From Salticus scenicus (lineage: Eukaryota > Arthropoda > Arachnida > Araneae > Salticidae), in assembly GCA_963930645.1 (NCBI GenBank), contig OZ005648.1:247915436-247979435 (forward strand): a stretch of 64,000 bases of DNA. Reading direction: 5' to 3'. Position 1 is the stretch's first letter. Each line of letters opens with the position of its first letter. A model generated the notes under the pieces. The model saw only the letters and a program-made list of their open reading frames with translations, did no database searches and was not told the origin of the DNA. Below are positions 1 to 11,099 of the stretch, piece after piece. Position numbers and translations under genes: made by a program.

Positions 1-119
1 TTCTTTTATTTCTTTCTTGCTTATAGCAATATTTTAGTTATGAATTCTTCCCACTCGTTATGTGTAGTAATGCAATATGAAGATAGATAATTACAAGATA
101 AAAAGAACCTTTAATATAC
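1..119. other. AT-rich sequence, nothing recognised
   Basis: Short AT-rich lead-in to the first tandem array. I see no gene or repeat boundary in it. Confidence 0.5.
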
Positions 120-1180
120 CATGTTTTTAAATTTTGTGTTGAATCATATAAACGCTACCGAAGGCAGCGGGAAAACGGAACAAGTCGCTAAAAGTATTAA
201 AAAAATTCATTGCTATCGTGTTTTGAGCTATTATAAAAGTTTTAAATGGCTAGCTAGCCAGGAAGTTAGTTAAAAATCGATTGCAAGCTTTGTACTGGTA
301 ACGCTGCCGAAGGCAGCAGGGTCCCGAAGCAGTTAGTTAAAAATATTTAAAAAAGGCATTTTCACCGAGTTCTGAAAGTTTCAAATGTCTAGCTAGTCGG
401 GAAGCTAGTTAAATAAATTTTCTGTTGAATCATATAAACGCCGCCGAAGGCAGTAGGAACCTGAAACAGTTGACTAAAAGTATTAAAAAAATGTATTGTC
501 ACCATGTTCTGAGCAATCCTGAAAGTTTCAAATGTCTAGCTAGTCGGGAAGTTAGGGAAAAATTGATTGCAAGCTTCGTACTGGTAATGCTGCCTGAGGC
601 AGCAGGAGCCCAAAACAGTTGGCTAAAAGTATTAAAAAATACATTTTCACCGTGTTTTTAACTATTCTGAAAGTTTAAAATATCTAGCTAGTCGGGAAGC
701 TAGTTAAGTAAATTTTCTGATGAATGATATAAACGCTGCCGAAGGCAGTAGGGACCTGAAACAGTTGACTAAAAGTATTAAAAAATTGTATTGTCACAGT
801 GTTCAGAGCTATCCTGAAAGTTTCAAATGTCTAGCTAGTCGGGAAGTTAGTGAAAAGTCGACTGCAAGTTGCGTACTGGTAACGCTGTCGAAGGCAGCAG
901 GAACCCGAAACAGTTGGCTAAAAGCATTATAAAAATGCATTTACACCGTGTTCTGAACTGTTATGAAAGTTTTAAATGTCTAGCTAGTCGGGAAGTTAGT
1001 TAAATAAATTTTCTGTCGAATCATATAAACGCTGCCGAAAGCAGTAGGGACCTGAAACAGTTGACTAAAAGTATTTAAAAAAATGTATTGTCACCGTGTG
1101 CTGAGCTGTCCTGAAAGTTTCAAATGTCTAGCTAGTCGGGAAGTTAGTTAAAATCCGATTGCAAGATTTGTACTGGACAA
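120..1180 (+). repeat. Tandem array of ~147-bp units
   Basis: About seven units. The recurring core gctgccgaaggcag starts near 153, 302, 440, 588, 734, 883 and 1030, so spacings are 138-149 bp. Each unit also carries a version of ctagctagtcgggaag. Alternate units resemble each other more closely, which suggests a two-unit higher-order repeat of about 295 bp. Short open frames at 425-661 and 720-932 are only the array read in frame, and I do not regard them as genes. Reverse-complement copies lie at 51270-51740. Confidence 0.9.
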
Positions 1181-1210
1181 ACAAACAAACATACAAACAA
1201 ACAAACAAGA
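1178..1210. repeat. (CAAA)n microsatellite
   Basis: Imperfect acaaacaaac run directly after the last 147-bp unit. Confidence 0.8.
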
Positions 1211-1317
1211 ATCGAAGTTAATAAAAACATGGTAAAATAGCTGGAAGATTTTTTATTTTTTTTCTGTATTGAATTGAGGGAGGTATTAGTTTCGTAAAAA
1301 TTTTCGATTTCGGTTTT

Positions 1318-1513
1318 GCGATGGATTCACTCGTTTTGAGAGGTCCGGAATTTAATCTATTTTCTAAAATGTGAGTCTATCTATGTGTCAGTGTGACAAA
1401 ATTTTGTAGCTACTGTATCTCAGGAATTACTGCACAGAATTTCCTACAAATTAAAATGTTGTTGCACCTTGACATAAATTAGTGCCTATCAACTTTTGAT
1501 GAAAATCACCCTG
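1318..1513 (+). repeat. Dispersed repeat fragment, copy 1
   Basis: Contains ttttgagaggtccggaat, a (tgtg)-rich stretch, acaaaattttgtagc and aacttttgatgaaaatc. The same blocks occur in reverse complement at 23838-24060 and, less well conserved, at 18790-18960. No coding content is recognised. The copy is interrupted or ended by the hAT-like MITE that starts at 1514. Confidence 0.6.
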
Positions 1514-1719
1514 CAGGCAGGGACTGACTTACAGAAGTGTGGGCCCAGAGAAAAATTTTTAATTAGGAATTTCCTTCCATGATTAACATGCACCAAGTAA
1601 ATTTTGTATACATGTAAAATGCTTTTAATTTCAAAATATTGCTGATTCGGGGGCCCCTAATGTAGATGGAGCCTCGGGCGTTTGCACCATTTGCCCCGTG
1701 GGAAATAAGGCTCTGCCTG
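1514..1719. mobile_element. hAT-like MITE, 206 bp
   Basis: The left end CAGGCAGGGACTG and the reverse complement of the right end, CAGGCAGAGCC, form short imperfect terminal inverted repeats. CAG-initial ends around a GC-rich core with a gggggcccc motif are typical of hAT-derived short elements. I could not find a clean 8-bp target duplication, so this is an old copy. It has no coding capacity. Confidence 0.5.
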
Positions 1720-1799
1720 CTGGTGGAATTGTTACTTCGTTATTTCAAAATCTTTAACTTGACAGTATAGGAGAAAAATGTGCACGATGAGAATTGTGA

Positions 1800-2225
1800 T
1801 TATTTTAAATAAAGTTTTTCTTTTTCTTTCTTTCTTTCTTTTTTTTTTTTTTTTTTTTCATTTTTAACCATATATATATATATACATATACACGTCTCTC
1901 AGGGAAAAAATAAATAAATAAATAAATAAAAATAAAAACGCGTCTTTTAAGATGTTACAGAGCATAAAATTAACTTTCATTGGTTGTTTAGTGTTGTATT
2001 TCTGTAGGAGGAATATCGTCCGCATTCATGGAGGAAGATAATTTTAATAAATTATTTGAACTGAGTAAATTTTTATCGGAAAATATAGATGAAAGTTTTA
2101 TAATGGTCACAACATACTAGTTTTTTTTTAGTTTCCGAAAATACATATGTAAGGAAAGTATTGTAATCATTTCAAAAATCTGAATTTGAGATTTTGATGT
2201 TTCTATACGTTTTGAGGTGCCCTGA
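1800..2225. other. Low-complexity AT-rich interval
   Basis: Holds a CTTT/T tract near 1815-1860, a short (AT)n run near 1870 and (AAAT)n near 1908-1940. No gene is seen. Confidence 0.6.
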
Positions 2226-3155
2226 GCCCGTTTTCACTATTTTAACGATGTATGTGTGTGTATGTATGTGTGTGAGTGAATAAGCTAGCGTCTAAACGCT
2301 TTGCTCGAATGAGCTGAAAGTTAGTACATATGTTGTAAGTCACCGTAGCACGAACTGAATTGATTTTGGTGAACCTAGCACTCAGAGTTCTTTTACAGGA
2401 ACACCAAGAAAAATTCTTTATCATTATGACCTATGGGGCGAAATTTTTAAGTGCGATGGCGTCTAAACACCTTATTCAATTGAGCAAAAAATTCATACAC
2501 ATATTATAGGCAACAGTTTCACTATCTGTATAGTTTTTGGTGAATCTAGCACTTATAGTTTTTTTTACAGGGATACAACAAATCATTCTGTACCATTATG
2601 GTCTATGGGTTGAAATTATTTAAAGTGCGATAGCATCTACATGCCTTATCCGTTTGAGTTGAAAATTTATATACATATTTTAGGTCACCATCACACTGAC
2701 TGTATAGATTTTGGTAACTCTAGCACTTACAGAGTTTTACAGGGACATAAATATTTATTTATTTATTTATTTATTATCATTATGGCCTATAGGCTCAAAT
2801 TATATAAAGTGCGATAGCGACTAAACGCCTTATTCAAATAAACTGAAAATTTATATGCATGTTATAGGTCACTATCACACGAACTTTATGAACTTTAGAG
2901 AATATAGAACTTATGGTTCTTTTTACAGGGAGACAATGCAAAATTCTTTATTTTAGTGGCATATGGGCTCAAATTTTAAAGTGTGATAGCGTCTAAATGC
3001 CTTATCCGAAGGAGCTGAAAAATTATATAAACATTATAAGTAACTGTTGCACTAGCTATATGTATTTTCTTGAATATAGCATCTATAGGTTTTTACAGGG
3101 ATACAACGAAAAATTCTTTATCATTATGATTCATGAGCTTAAAGTTCAATAGCGT
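2226..3155 (+). repeat. Tandem array of ~172-bp units (array A)
   Basis: The block gcgtctaaacgcctt recurs near 2288, 2461, 2632, 2817, 2989 and 3150, with spacings of 161-185 bp. Units share acagggacacaa, attctttatcattatgg and a version of cctatgggctcaaatt. The same monomer family makes up the array at 8765-9680, so the two arrays are related. Confidence 0.85.
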
Positions 3156-3415
3156 TAAATTAATCACCGTGTACTATATGGAGAAAAATACTCAAACACC
3201 CTATTATAATTTTCTCTTGTTTATTTAGCAACTCCTCTTATTTTACGTTATCTACAAAGTCGTTAATTACTCAATGATCGGAAAGTCGAGTGGAGTTGCT
3301 CCAGATTTTTTTTCTTCTATATCAAACACTGTGTTTCCTTTATTTATTTCAGATGCTATTTTTTTATTCATGGGCATGATTTTTGATAATTTCGTTCAAC
3401 CAGTTTGGAACTTAA

Positions 3416-3446
<31 letters not shown>

Positions 3447-4048
3447 TGTATTAAGATAGATGAAAACAGTTTATGTAAACAGAAAATTATAGAAAACTTT
3501 AACAGAAAAGAATAGTTTTTCAAGTAATTTAATTTTAGAAATGATTTAGGTATTTTATTATAACACACGAAAGGATGAATTTAAAATCAAACATTTAAAT
3601 ATAATTCAATATTTTGTATATTTTCTTTCAATGTCGGGTGAAGTGGGAGTTTAGTACAACCACGGCTTATCGATCTACCAATAAGCTGAATTTTGAACTA
3701 ATTTTCATCATACCTATATGTTTGTACCTATCATTGTTATATTTAGCCTACGAAATCAAAGATTAAATAGGGATATGAAAGTTTAGAAGTCTGAAAATTG
3801 CCATGCCTTACTTGTGAAATCAATTCCACAGTTTTTTGCAAGAAAACTAAATTTTTCATGTAAATTTAAAATATAACTTCATTTTCCATTGATGATCTAC
3901 TCATACACTCCAGTATCTTCCAACGTCTCAAGGAAAATAGAATATATATATTATTAATTCATCCAAAAGTCACAGAAAAAATAAAAATTATATTATTCAA
4001 AAAGTAATGACCGTAGCAATATGCGGATCTTACTAAAATACACAAAAA

Positions 4049-4083
<35 letters not shown>

Positions 4084-4540
4084 GAACAGAAAATTTATTG
4101 GGAAATTAGTGTAATTTTTCTCCATCAGGTGGCGTTTGAATTGTAAAATAACTTTTTTTTTTTTTTTTTTTTTACAGCGGCGCAGTACATTCAGCAACGG
4201 AACTTGGACTATAAGTATTCGATGTGATGGCCGTTTTTCATGAGAATGGCTGTCAGATATTGCACATTGGGAATTCTCATAATAAGGCTTAACTAACAGT
4301 GCTTTATCCCTTAACAATATTCTTACATTCCTTTTAGAATGATTAAAAATAATAACCAAATAAATGTTTAATTTAAATATTCGCTAATATCTAAAATTAA
4401 ATACAACACACCAAAATCAGATTAATCAGTATTCACAATATGGCATCGTTTGAGAAGGTGGATCTGTTTTAAATGGGAGAGGATACTGCGAATACAGCGC
4501 CATCTGTTGATAAAAAATGTAACTAATATTTTTTCTGATG
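3156..4540. other. AT-rich non-coding interval
   Basis: Contains an (AAT)n microsatellite at 3417-3445 and poly-T tracts near 4052-4081 and 4154-4173. The open frame through 4033-4359 on the minus strand reads through both poly-T tracts as poly-lysine and is not credible as a gene. Confidence 0.6.
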
Positions 4541-4574
4541 TATTGGGTTGGCAACTAAGTTCCCGCCATTTCAC

Positions 4575-5160
4575 ACTTCTGAACTTTGCCCATCGAGTGA
4601 AGATGCTTCTCTACAGTAGTGTGGGAGCAATCCATTGTCTCTGCCAGTTCCCTTGTTGCTTAACGCGGATTTTCATGCAAAAGGTGGTCCAAATGCTCTT
4701 CATTGAACTCAACGGAACGGCCAGAACGAGGTGTGTCTTTGAGGTCAAAATTTCCTTTTTTGAACTATGCATACCAATCACGGGCGGTTCTTTCAGCTAT
4801 AGCACCCACTCCATACGCAACACAAATGTTGCGAGCAGTGTTGGGCGTAATTGATTAAAAAGTAATTGAATTACAATTGAATTAAAATTACAATTACAAT
4901 TACAATTATTTTACTGTCAATTAATTAACAAGCAATTGATTGCAAATAAATCGAATTACTTATTTAATTTATTTGTAATAATTCAAATTATTTGTAATCA
5001 ATTACTTGTTAATCAATTGAAAGTAAAATAAATATAATTGTAATTTAATTGTAATCCATTACTTTTTAATCAATTATGCCCAACACTGGTTGCGAGCAAC
5101 TTCTGCGGCCTTAGAACCTTGATTAAAGGCAAAAAAAAAGGAGGTGTCAAAAATGCTCAT
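4575..5160 (-). pseudogene. Mariner transposase N-terminal relic
   Basis: The minus strand encodes pieces of a mariner DNA-binding region. These include a segment with FDLKDTPRSGRP, then EFNEEHLDHLL, and a helix-turn-helix-like stretch ending in HLHSMGKVQK. Stop codons interrupt it, for instance before the PRSGRP block and after HENPR. The hAT MITE at 4836-5088 splits it between GSKAAEVAR and NICVAYG. The reading frame then runs straight into the terminal repeat near 4570, so the whole catalytic DDD domain has been deleted. It cannot be functional. Confidence 0.85.
4836..5088. mobile_element. Palindromic hAT-type MITE, 253 bp
   Basis: The terminal repeats read CAGTGTTGGGCGTAATTGAT and CAGTGTTGGGCATAATTGAT, then run inward for most of the element as attacaatt-rich complementary arms. 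The 8-bp target duplication gttgcgag is exact (4828-4835 and 5089-5096). CAGTG ends with an 8-bp duplication are diagnostic of the hAT superfamily. It inserted into the mariner relic and is therefore the younger of the two. Confidence 0.9.
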
Positions 5161-5346
5161 TCTTCTCAACTTCACATTCCATGTTAATGATCTGTGAAAA
5201 TGTATCTTAGTAACAACAAAACATATATTTAGGTAGAACAATGTATTCTCTTTCGAATGATGTACAACTTCGTGTCAAAAGTATTTAATGTCATACAGAT
5301 TTTTCCAATTTGAAAAAACGGCGGGAACTTAGTTGTCAACCCAATA

Positions 5347-6865
5347 TATATATATATATATATATGTATAAGAAAGAAAATCCGAGGCTTTTCTGCACAT
5401 TTCAGTGAAAACCGCAACGTGCTACGGTCAATACTTTTTCAATAAATAGTGCATACACATTATTTCTTTGATTTTTGGATCACACAGTATATGATGAAAA
5501 CAAAAATTTTCTAATCTTAAATGTATTATCATCTAATAATCTACACAAAACGAACTACATACTTTTAAAATTATTTTATGAAATAAAATTGAATTCTGAA
5601 GTATATTTTTGCAAACAATTTTACCCCAAATTAATATTTATTAAACACCGCTAATAAGATAAATATTTCCCCATTACACCAAGCTACCATTATGAGAAAA
5701 ATATATTGTATTCGAAACCAAATGAAAAAGAAGAAAACAAAAAATAGGAAAACAATAGCAAAATATGAATTAATAACTATTCATTGTCTGACAAAATTTA
5801 GTCATGTTAATGATTTAATTTACTTTGGCACTTATGTTACTCAAAACCTCGAATAATAACAACTATAACAATGAAAAAAAAAAAAAAAGTCAGCCTGGAT
5901 AATTAACTCAATAAGGTAATTGTAGATCCTTTTATTCGGATATCTATCCGCTCTAATTAAGAAATTAGATTTGTATTGTAAAAATTAGCTTTTTCTGTTG
6001 GGCTATCGTAATTAATTAGCTTATCTGGCGAATTTCACTTAACACAATATATAAATAATGACAATGAAATACTCGCTTTCTCCTGCTTATGAAGTATAAT
6101 ATTTGTACTAAGACTTAATTTTAATTAAAGTTGTCTTAATGTAAGAATGATAATTATGTAAATGTTTTTCGGACTAGAATTAATTAATGCTTCCTGTAAA
6201 AAATACGAGGAAAAAAACATGTCGGTAATTTCATTCGTTTAGTGCGTATTTAAAAACACAAGTGACACGCACACTTTAAAATATTGATTCTAAAGACTGG
6301 TGCAGTTAATTCGTTTAATTTGTAAAGAACTACAAATTGGAAAACTTGGGATAAAATTAGTCAATTAATTTTCTGTACGTCTATTTTGTTTAAGCGACGA
6401 GTTTTTTTTTTTTTTTTTAATGCACGATTGTTTAATTATTAACTATATGTTATTGTGTGTTTGAAGACATTCTTTTCTTAAGTTAAACAAACGTGGTTAC
6501 TAATTTAGCAATTAACTGGAAGTAAATGGTTCTTTTAGAAAATTTTATTTCTAGATCGTACTTACAATTATGTACTTGCAATCATGAGCAAATAAAAAAT
6601 TTCCCTTTTTTTTTTTTTTTTTTTTTTTTTCAAATATAAATTTTAAACATGCAAAATATGCGCATTTTCCCTGTAAGTGTCATGTATTATTTGCATAATC
6701 TAAACATCATAATATATTTAGACTCAAAGTTTGGTAATACATTCCACACTTGTATATAATTTATACAAGTATTAAATGAATAAATATACCTACACAAATT
6801 CGTTTGTTTTATTAAACGATATAATATAAATATATTATAATAAATATCTCGCTTTTAAATCATTG
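5347..6865. other. AT-rich non-coding interval
   Basis: Holds an A-run near 5874-5888 and T-runs near 6402-6418 and 6605-6630. Nothing reads as a gene or a known element. Confidence 0.6.
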
Positions 6866-6867
6866 TT

Positions 6868-7075
6868 TCTGTCGGTGTAGTGGTTAGCGTCCCTGACTCC
6901 TACACGGTTGGGCCTGGGTTCGAATCCCGGAGAAGGCATGGATATGTTGTCCCTGTTAGGGGTAGCGATGACCGCCCATTGGGAGCTCCTTCACAAACGG
7001 TTATCAATTTCGGTGACCCCCTGGCCTATGCTAAGTCGCAAAAAATGCCGCGCCATTGGAAACAAATTTAAATAT
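6868..7075 (+). mobile_element. tRNA-derived SINE, about 205 bp
   Basis: The 5' part looks like a tRNA gene. An A-box-like TGTAGTGGTTAGCG lies at 6876-6889 and a perfect B box GGTTCGAATCC at 6917-6927. These are the internal RNA polymerase III promoter elements. It is followed by a ~130-bp non-tRNA body (gtccctgttaggggtagcg to gccgcgccattggaaac). I cannot fold a complete tRNA cloverleaf from it, and there is no clear poly-A tail or target duplication, so it is a SINE and not a functional tRNA. Short open frames across it are incidental. Confidence 0.75.
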
Positions 7076-7079
7076 ATCA

Positions 7080-7815
7080 AATTAACTGAAATAATATTGA
7101 TATATGTATTTTAATGCTGAGTAACATGCAAAACAAGTAATTATCTTCAAAAAAAAAAAAAAAAAAGTCCCAATTGTCATTTTTTTTTTTTTTAAAAGAA
7201 ACATAAGTTACTTGTATGATTAAACTATGATAGATGCATAATTATTTTAAATCATGCAGATTAATAAAAAAAATCTTGAATGATATTCGTAGAAATATTA
7301 CAATAGGTTCTATAATATAAATTGTTACACAAATTATTAAACTACCATTATTAAAGATAAGCACATCTTAATTTTTGATGAGTTGTAGAAATATGCTGCA
7401 AAACATATAAAATTTATGAAATAGTAATCATAAGATAATATTTTATAAAGTTATTTTAAGTATAGTATTACGTATAGGCTGCAAAAAAGTTACATATAAG
7501 AAAATAGTTACAGAAAAAGAAAAAAAAAGAAAAAAAGAGTAGCTACAGTAGTCTGTATCAGAAAGAATTCCAATTTCCAAACATTCTAGCTATTTTATGT
7601 AAAAAATAGGTAATGATAAACTGTAAAATAAATAATAAAGAACTTTAAAGTTTATTAACTAAAAGATGAAAATTAAAGCTATTAAACGACTTTAATAATT
7701 ATTTAAATTCTTTTACTGGTAATATTATATAAATTATAGGTAACTTTTTACCATCTTTTTCCCCAGAAGATGACTTTCGTATCAATTCTTACTGTCAAAG
7801 TTGCTTTTAAATCCA

Positions 7816-7862
<47 letters not shown>

Positions 7863-8255
7863 AGATATCGTAATAAATTTTAATCTTAAAATTTAGCAAT
7901 TAATAGAGACAAAACAATACCAACTCTATATTCAGCAATACTTTAAAAGCATTTTATTCGCAAGAAACTCATAAAATTTGCTGCATTCTAATTGATGAAA
8001 TATTTCTTCAGAATTTAATATTGTATTCTGTTATTCTATAAAAGCAAAGAATTTTTAGAAAATATCAGTAGATATTTTCAGCTTTTTTGGTGCTATATTT
8101 AGTATGTGACACCATCTAAGAAACAACTGGATCTAATTTGGCACGAACTTTATTTAAAGAAAAGAAATAAAAAAAAACTGTTTTATTTATTTATTTATTT
8201 TGTATAACTAATAATAACGCATACAAAATTCCTACGCTTTCACAAAACAAGGTTC
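7080..8255. other. AT-rich non-coding interval with (AT)n microsatellite
   Basis: The main feature is an uninterrupted TA repeat at about 7819-7859. A-runs and a T-run lie near 7149-7192. No gene is seen. Confidence 0.6.
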
Positions 8256-8261
8256 CAGTTT

Positions 8262-8700
8262 ACCTGAAGTTTTAATTGGGATATTGACTTGGTAGATAAA
8301 GTGTTATTGGTGAAAATGTTTTCCCTCAGGTAAGAACCTAAGAATCGTCGACTGAAGTTTCAGTTAGCAGTGTTATAACTCGTTTTCAAACTGTAATTTG
8401 TGGCGACGACGGGCACATAGAATAGGATTTATATGCCTGTAAACATTTGCATGCGAATAAGTACAGTTTTTCATGAAAATGTGCGATCTGGTCATGCACA
8501 GCGCCCTATATCGAGAAATAGCTTAATTCTTACTTTTTCTTTACCCCCCCCCCCCCCCCCCAAAAAAAAAAAAAAAAAAAAAAAAAAACTTGTTTGCGAG
8601 ATATTTTTTTTTTTTTTCAAACCGCGTTCAATTCTACCATTTCATTCAATAGTTATGAATTTTTAAATTGTCTACAGAATTATGGAATACCCTGTATTAC
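8262..8700 (+). mobile_element. Fragment of a short TIR element (same family as 37392-48170)
   Basis: The right end is atggaataccctgta, preceded by caattctaccatttcattcaa. The interior matches the split element at 37560-37620 plus 47826-48150, for example aactgtaatttgtgg, a cgggcacatagaata-like block and tttgcatgc. The left terminal repeat seen at 37392 is missing here. A C18/A27 homopolymer doublet interrupts the copy. Confidence 0.6.
8544..8588 (+). repeat. Homopolymer doublet C18-A27
   Basis: Eighteen C residues are followed directly by twenty-seven A residues. A second C-then-A junction lies at 12699-12735. Runs of this kind are prone to sequencing error. Confidence 0.8.
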
Positions 8701-8764
8701 ATATAGAGTTCTGTTTTCATATTCTAAAAGTTTACAACCGTTAATTATTTTTGTATTCTTCAAA

Positions 8765-9680
8765 ATTTATTATTGCCGAAACGTCAGTGGAGGCCCTTTG
8801 TTGAGACTCAAAACGGTTTTGGGCTCTGTCTGTGTCTTGTCTGTCTGTCGCGCGATAGCGGCCGCAAAAATAGCGCTATTGACTTGAAATTTGGTACACA
8901 TGTTCATGAGCCCAACGAAATCAGCTGTATAGTTTTTGGCATGTATTCCATTTGTAGTTCGTATACAGGGACACGCGAAAGTTTTTCTTATCATTACGGC
9001 CTATGGGAAGAATTTGCATGTACCGCTATAGCCACCGCAAAAATCACGCTATTGACTTGCAATTTGGTACACATGTTCATGAGCCCAACGGAATTCGCTG
9101 TATAGTGTTAGGTATGTATTCCATTTGTCGTTCGTGTACAGGGACATGCAAAAGTTTTTCTTATCATTACGGCCTATGGGAAGAATTTGCATGTACCGCT
9201 ATAGCCACCGCAAAAATCAAGCTATTGACTTCCAATTTTTGCCGAAACGTCAGTGGAGGTCCTCTGTTGAGACTCAAAAGAATTTTGGATTCCGTCTGTC
9301 CGTCTGTCTGTCTGTCGTGCGATAGCGGCCGCAAAAATCACGCTATTGACTTGAAATTTGGTGCACATGTTCATGATCCCCACGAAATTAGCTGTATAGT
9401 TTTGGGTGTGCATTCCATTTGTAGTTCGTGTACAGGGACACGCCAAAGTTTTTTTTATTACTACAGCCTATGGGAAGAATTTGCATGTACCGCAATAGCG
9501 GCCGCAAAAATCCTTCGATTGACTTGCAAATTGGCGACTTTGCATATAAGTAGCTTTGCATATAAGTAGCTGTATAATTTTTTTGCTATATTGTTTATAA
9601 ACTGTGTATAGGGACACGCCAAAATTCTTAACATTACGGCGTATGGGGTGAATTTCGTTTAAACGCATTTTAATATCATT
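8765..9680 (+). repeat. Tandem array of ~173-bp units (array B) with duplicated head segment
   Basis: The block attgacttg recurs near 8877, 9051, 9224, 9345 and 9518, so spacings are 174, 173, 121 and 173. Units share gatagcggccgcaaaaat, ttggtacacatgttcatgag and acagggacacgc. An ~80-bp head (gccgaaacgtcagtgg to a tgtctg repeat) occurs at 8774-8855 and again at 9240-9322, so the array has at least two head-plus-monomer modules. Overlapping open frames of up to 188 codons on both strands follow the repeat and are not genes. Confidence 0.85.
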
Positions 9681-10480
9681 ACTTTACAATGAAGAAAATG
9701 AAACTAGCATACGTGAGTAAGATGCTTAAACTTATGTTGTTTGAAGAAAATATGTGCTCTTGAGCTTTCTAATTAATGTACAGGACCTTACAAAAGTGTT
9801 CTGACAATGTCAAGTAGTCATCCAAACGATGTTAAATTTGGAACAATTATTAATTTTAAACGCAAAATAAGCTGAATAGTTTTTACTGGTGTATACAATG
9901 TTTATGGTTTGTTTACAGGGACACAAGAAAGAATTTCTTAACATTAGAGCCTATGGAGAAATATTTATTTAAGCGCGCACTTTAATGCGTTTATGCTGAA
10001 TTGAACTTAATAAAATTAACATACATTCTAAAGATGCTTTAAATCATTTTTACTCTTAAAAAAGGTTATGTATAGACTAAATAATTTATGGGACCACACA
10101 AAATAATTTCGAGTACGTACTGTAATCATCCAAATGATGCCAAATTAGTTTGAAAAATTAATGAGTTATAATTAATTAGGTTTATTCTTATTATTGGCGT
10201 TTATAATGATTGTGGCTACTTTTCCGGGATACATAAAAGAATTTCGTACTATTACGGTCTATAGTCGGTATTTCTTAAACGTTTATTTTAACATGGTTAC
10301 ACCCCATTAAATATAATGAATTTTTATTAGAATTTTAAAAGCATGTTTTCCTGTTGAAAATTGTGGGCATAGAATTGGAAATTACTTTAAAGGTTACGCG
10401 AAAGATTTCCGATATGCTGTGTAATTTTTTTGTATGAAATTTGGTAGTTATGAAATTTGGTATTTATGAATTTCAGGTAA
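9681..10480 (+). repeat. Decayed copies of the ~173-bp repeat
   Basis: Diverged units still show acagggacacaagaaag (near 9917), then attagagcctatgg, and later a ccgggatacataaaag block with attacggtctatag. This looks like the old edge of array B. Confidence 0.6.
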
Positions 10481-10511
10481 ATAATACAAGACCGTCGTTT
10501 ATTAAGAATAC

Positions 10512-11093
10512 ATATTGTTGCGTACTTGCGAGTTCGTAAGTTGTCCGAGAATGAAAGGCGAAACTTGCAAAAGTTCAGTGATTTATTCACAGAAAGTTCC
10601 AGAAAAATACAGGTCTATAAACCAAGTATCAGCTTCCATTCAACCATTAAGCTCAGCTTAAACAACAGCCGTTAACAGAAAACAACAGCACAAACTGTTT
10701 AGCAATAACACATAAAGCAAGTCTCATCCAAAGAGGCTCAAAGCAAAGCAAGAATTTGCCGAAACTGCCACCTTGGCGAAAAAATGCTCCTTTTATACTT
10801 TTCTATCGAACACAGACTGTTCTGGAAAATTCTCGTACCTCATCAGCCAATGAGATTAGAGCTTCCATATTTGGTATATCCCTAATAAGGATTTTCTCGC
10901 CAAGTTCGAAAAAAAATTTCCAAAGACGGAAACAGTCGCCAAATTTGGTGCCAAATCCATTTTTCCCCTTATTGGAGCTTTTTTAAGTGTTTTTAAGAGA
11001 AAATCAGGCTATTTTAACGCTAAAACGACTAAAAATACACAAAATTAGCATTTTATCAACTTTACTAAACCCCTGTGAAAGAATTTATACAAA
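10512..11093 (-). mobile_element. Possible solo LTR
   Basis: On the minus strand the segment could run from TGTATAAATTC to CGCAACA, giving the TG...CA ends of an LTR. Inside it, on the same strand, are a TATA-like ttttctatcg-flanked tataaaag near 10790-10800 and an AATAAA polyadenylation-type signal near 10580-10590. No internal coding region is adjacent, and I found no matching 5-bp target duplication, so the boundaries and the call are tentative. It could instead be another kind of moderately GC-richer repeat. The short open frame at 10756-10986 is probably incidental. Confidence 0.4.
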
Positions 11094-11099
11094 AATAAA

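Larger units (their letters stand above)
4543..5344 (-). mobile_element. Internally deleted mariner element with a nested hAT MITE
   Basis: The ends are inverted repeats, TTGGGTTGGCAACTAAGT against its complement with one mismatch, continuing into cccgcc. Both are flanked by TA (4541-4542 and 5345-5346), the target duplication of the mariner family. Removing the 253-bp insertion and its 8-bp duplication leaves about 541 bp, against roughly 1.3 kb for a full-length mariner. The catalytic half is therefore missing and the element is non-autonomous. Confidence 0.9.

Noticed and set aside
4033..4359. 108-codon minus-strand open frame
   Set aside because: It runs through two poly-T tracts as poly-lysine and has no protein-like features.
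6871..6943. Functional tRNA gene
   Set aside because: Promoter boxes are present, but I cannot build a full cloverleaf and a SINE body follows directly.
9003..9569. 188-codon open frame, plus others on both strands at 8770-9670
   Set aside because: They follow the ~173-bp tandem repeat. Several frames and both strands are open because of repeat composition.
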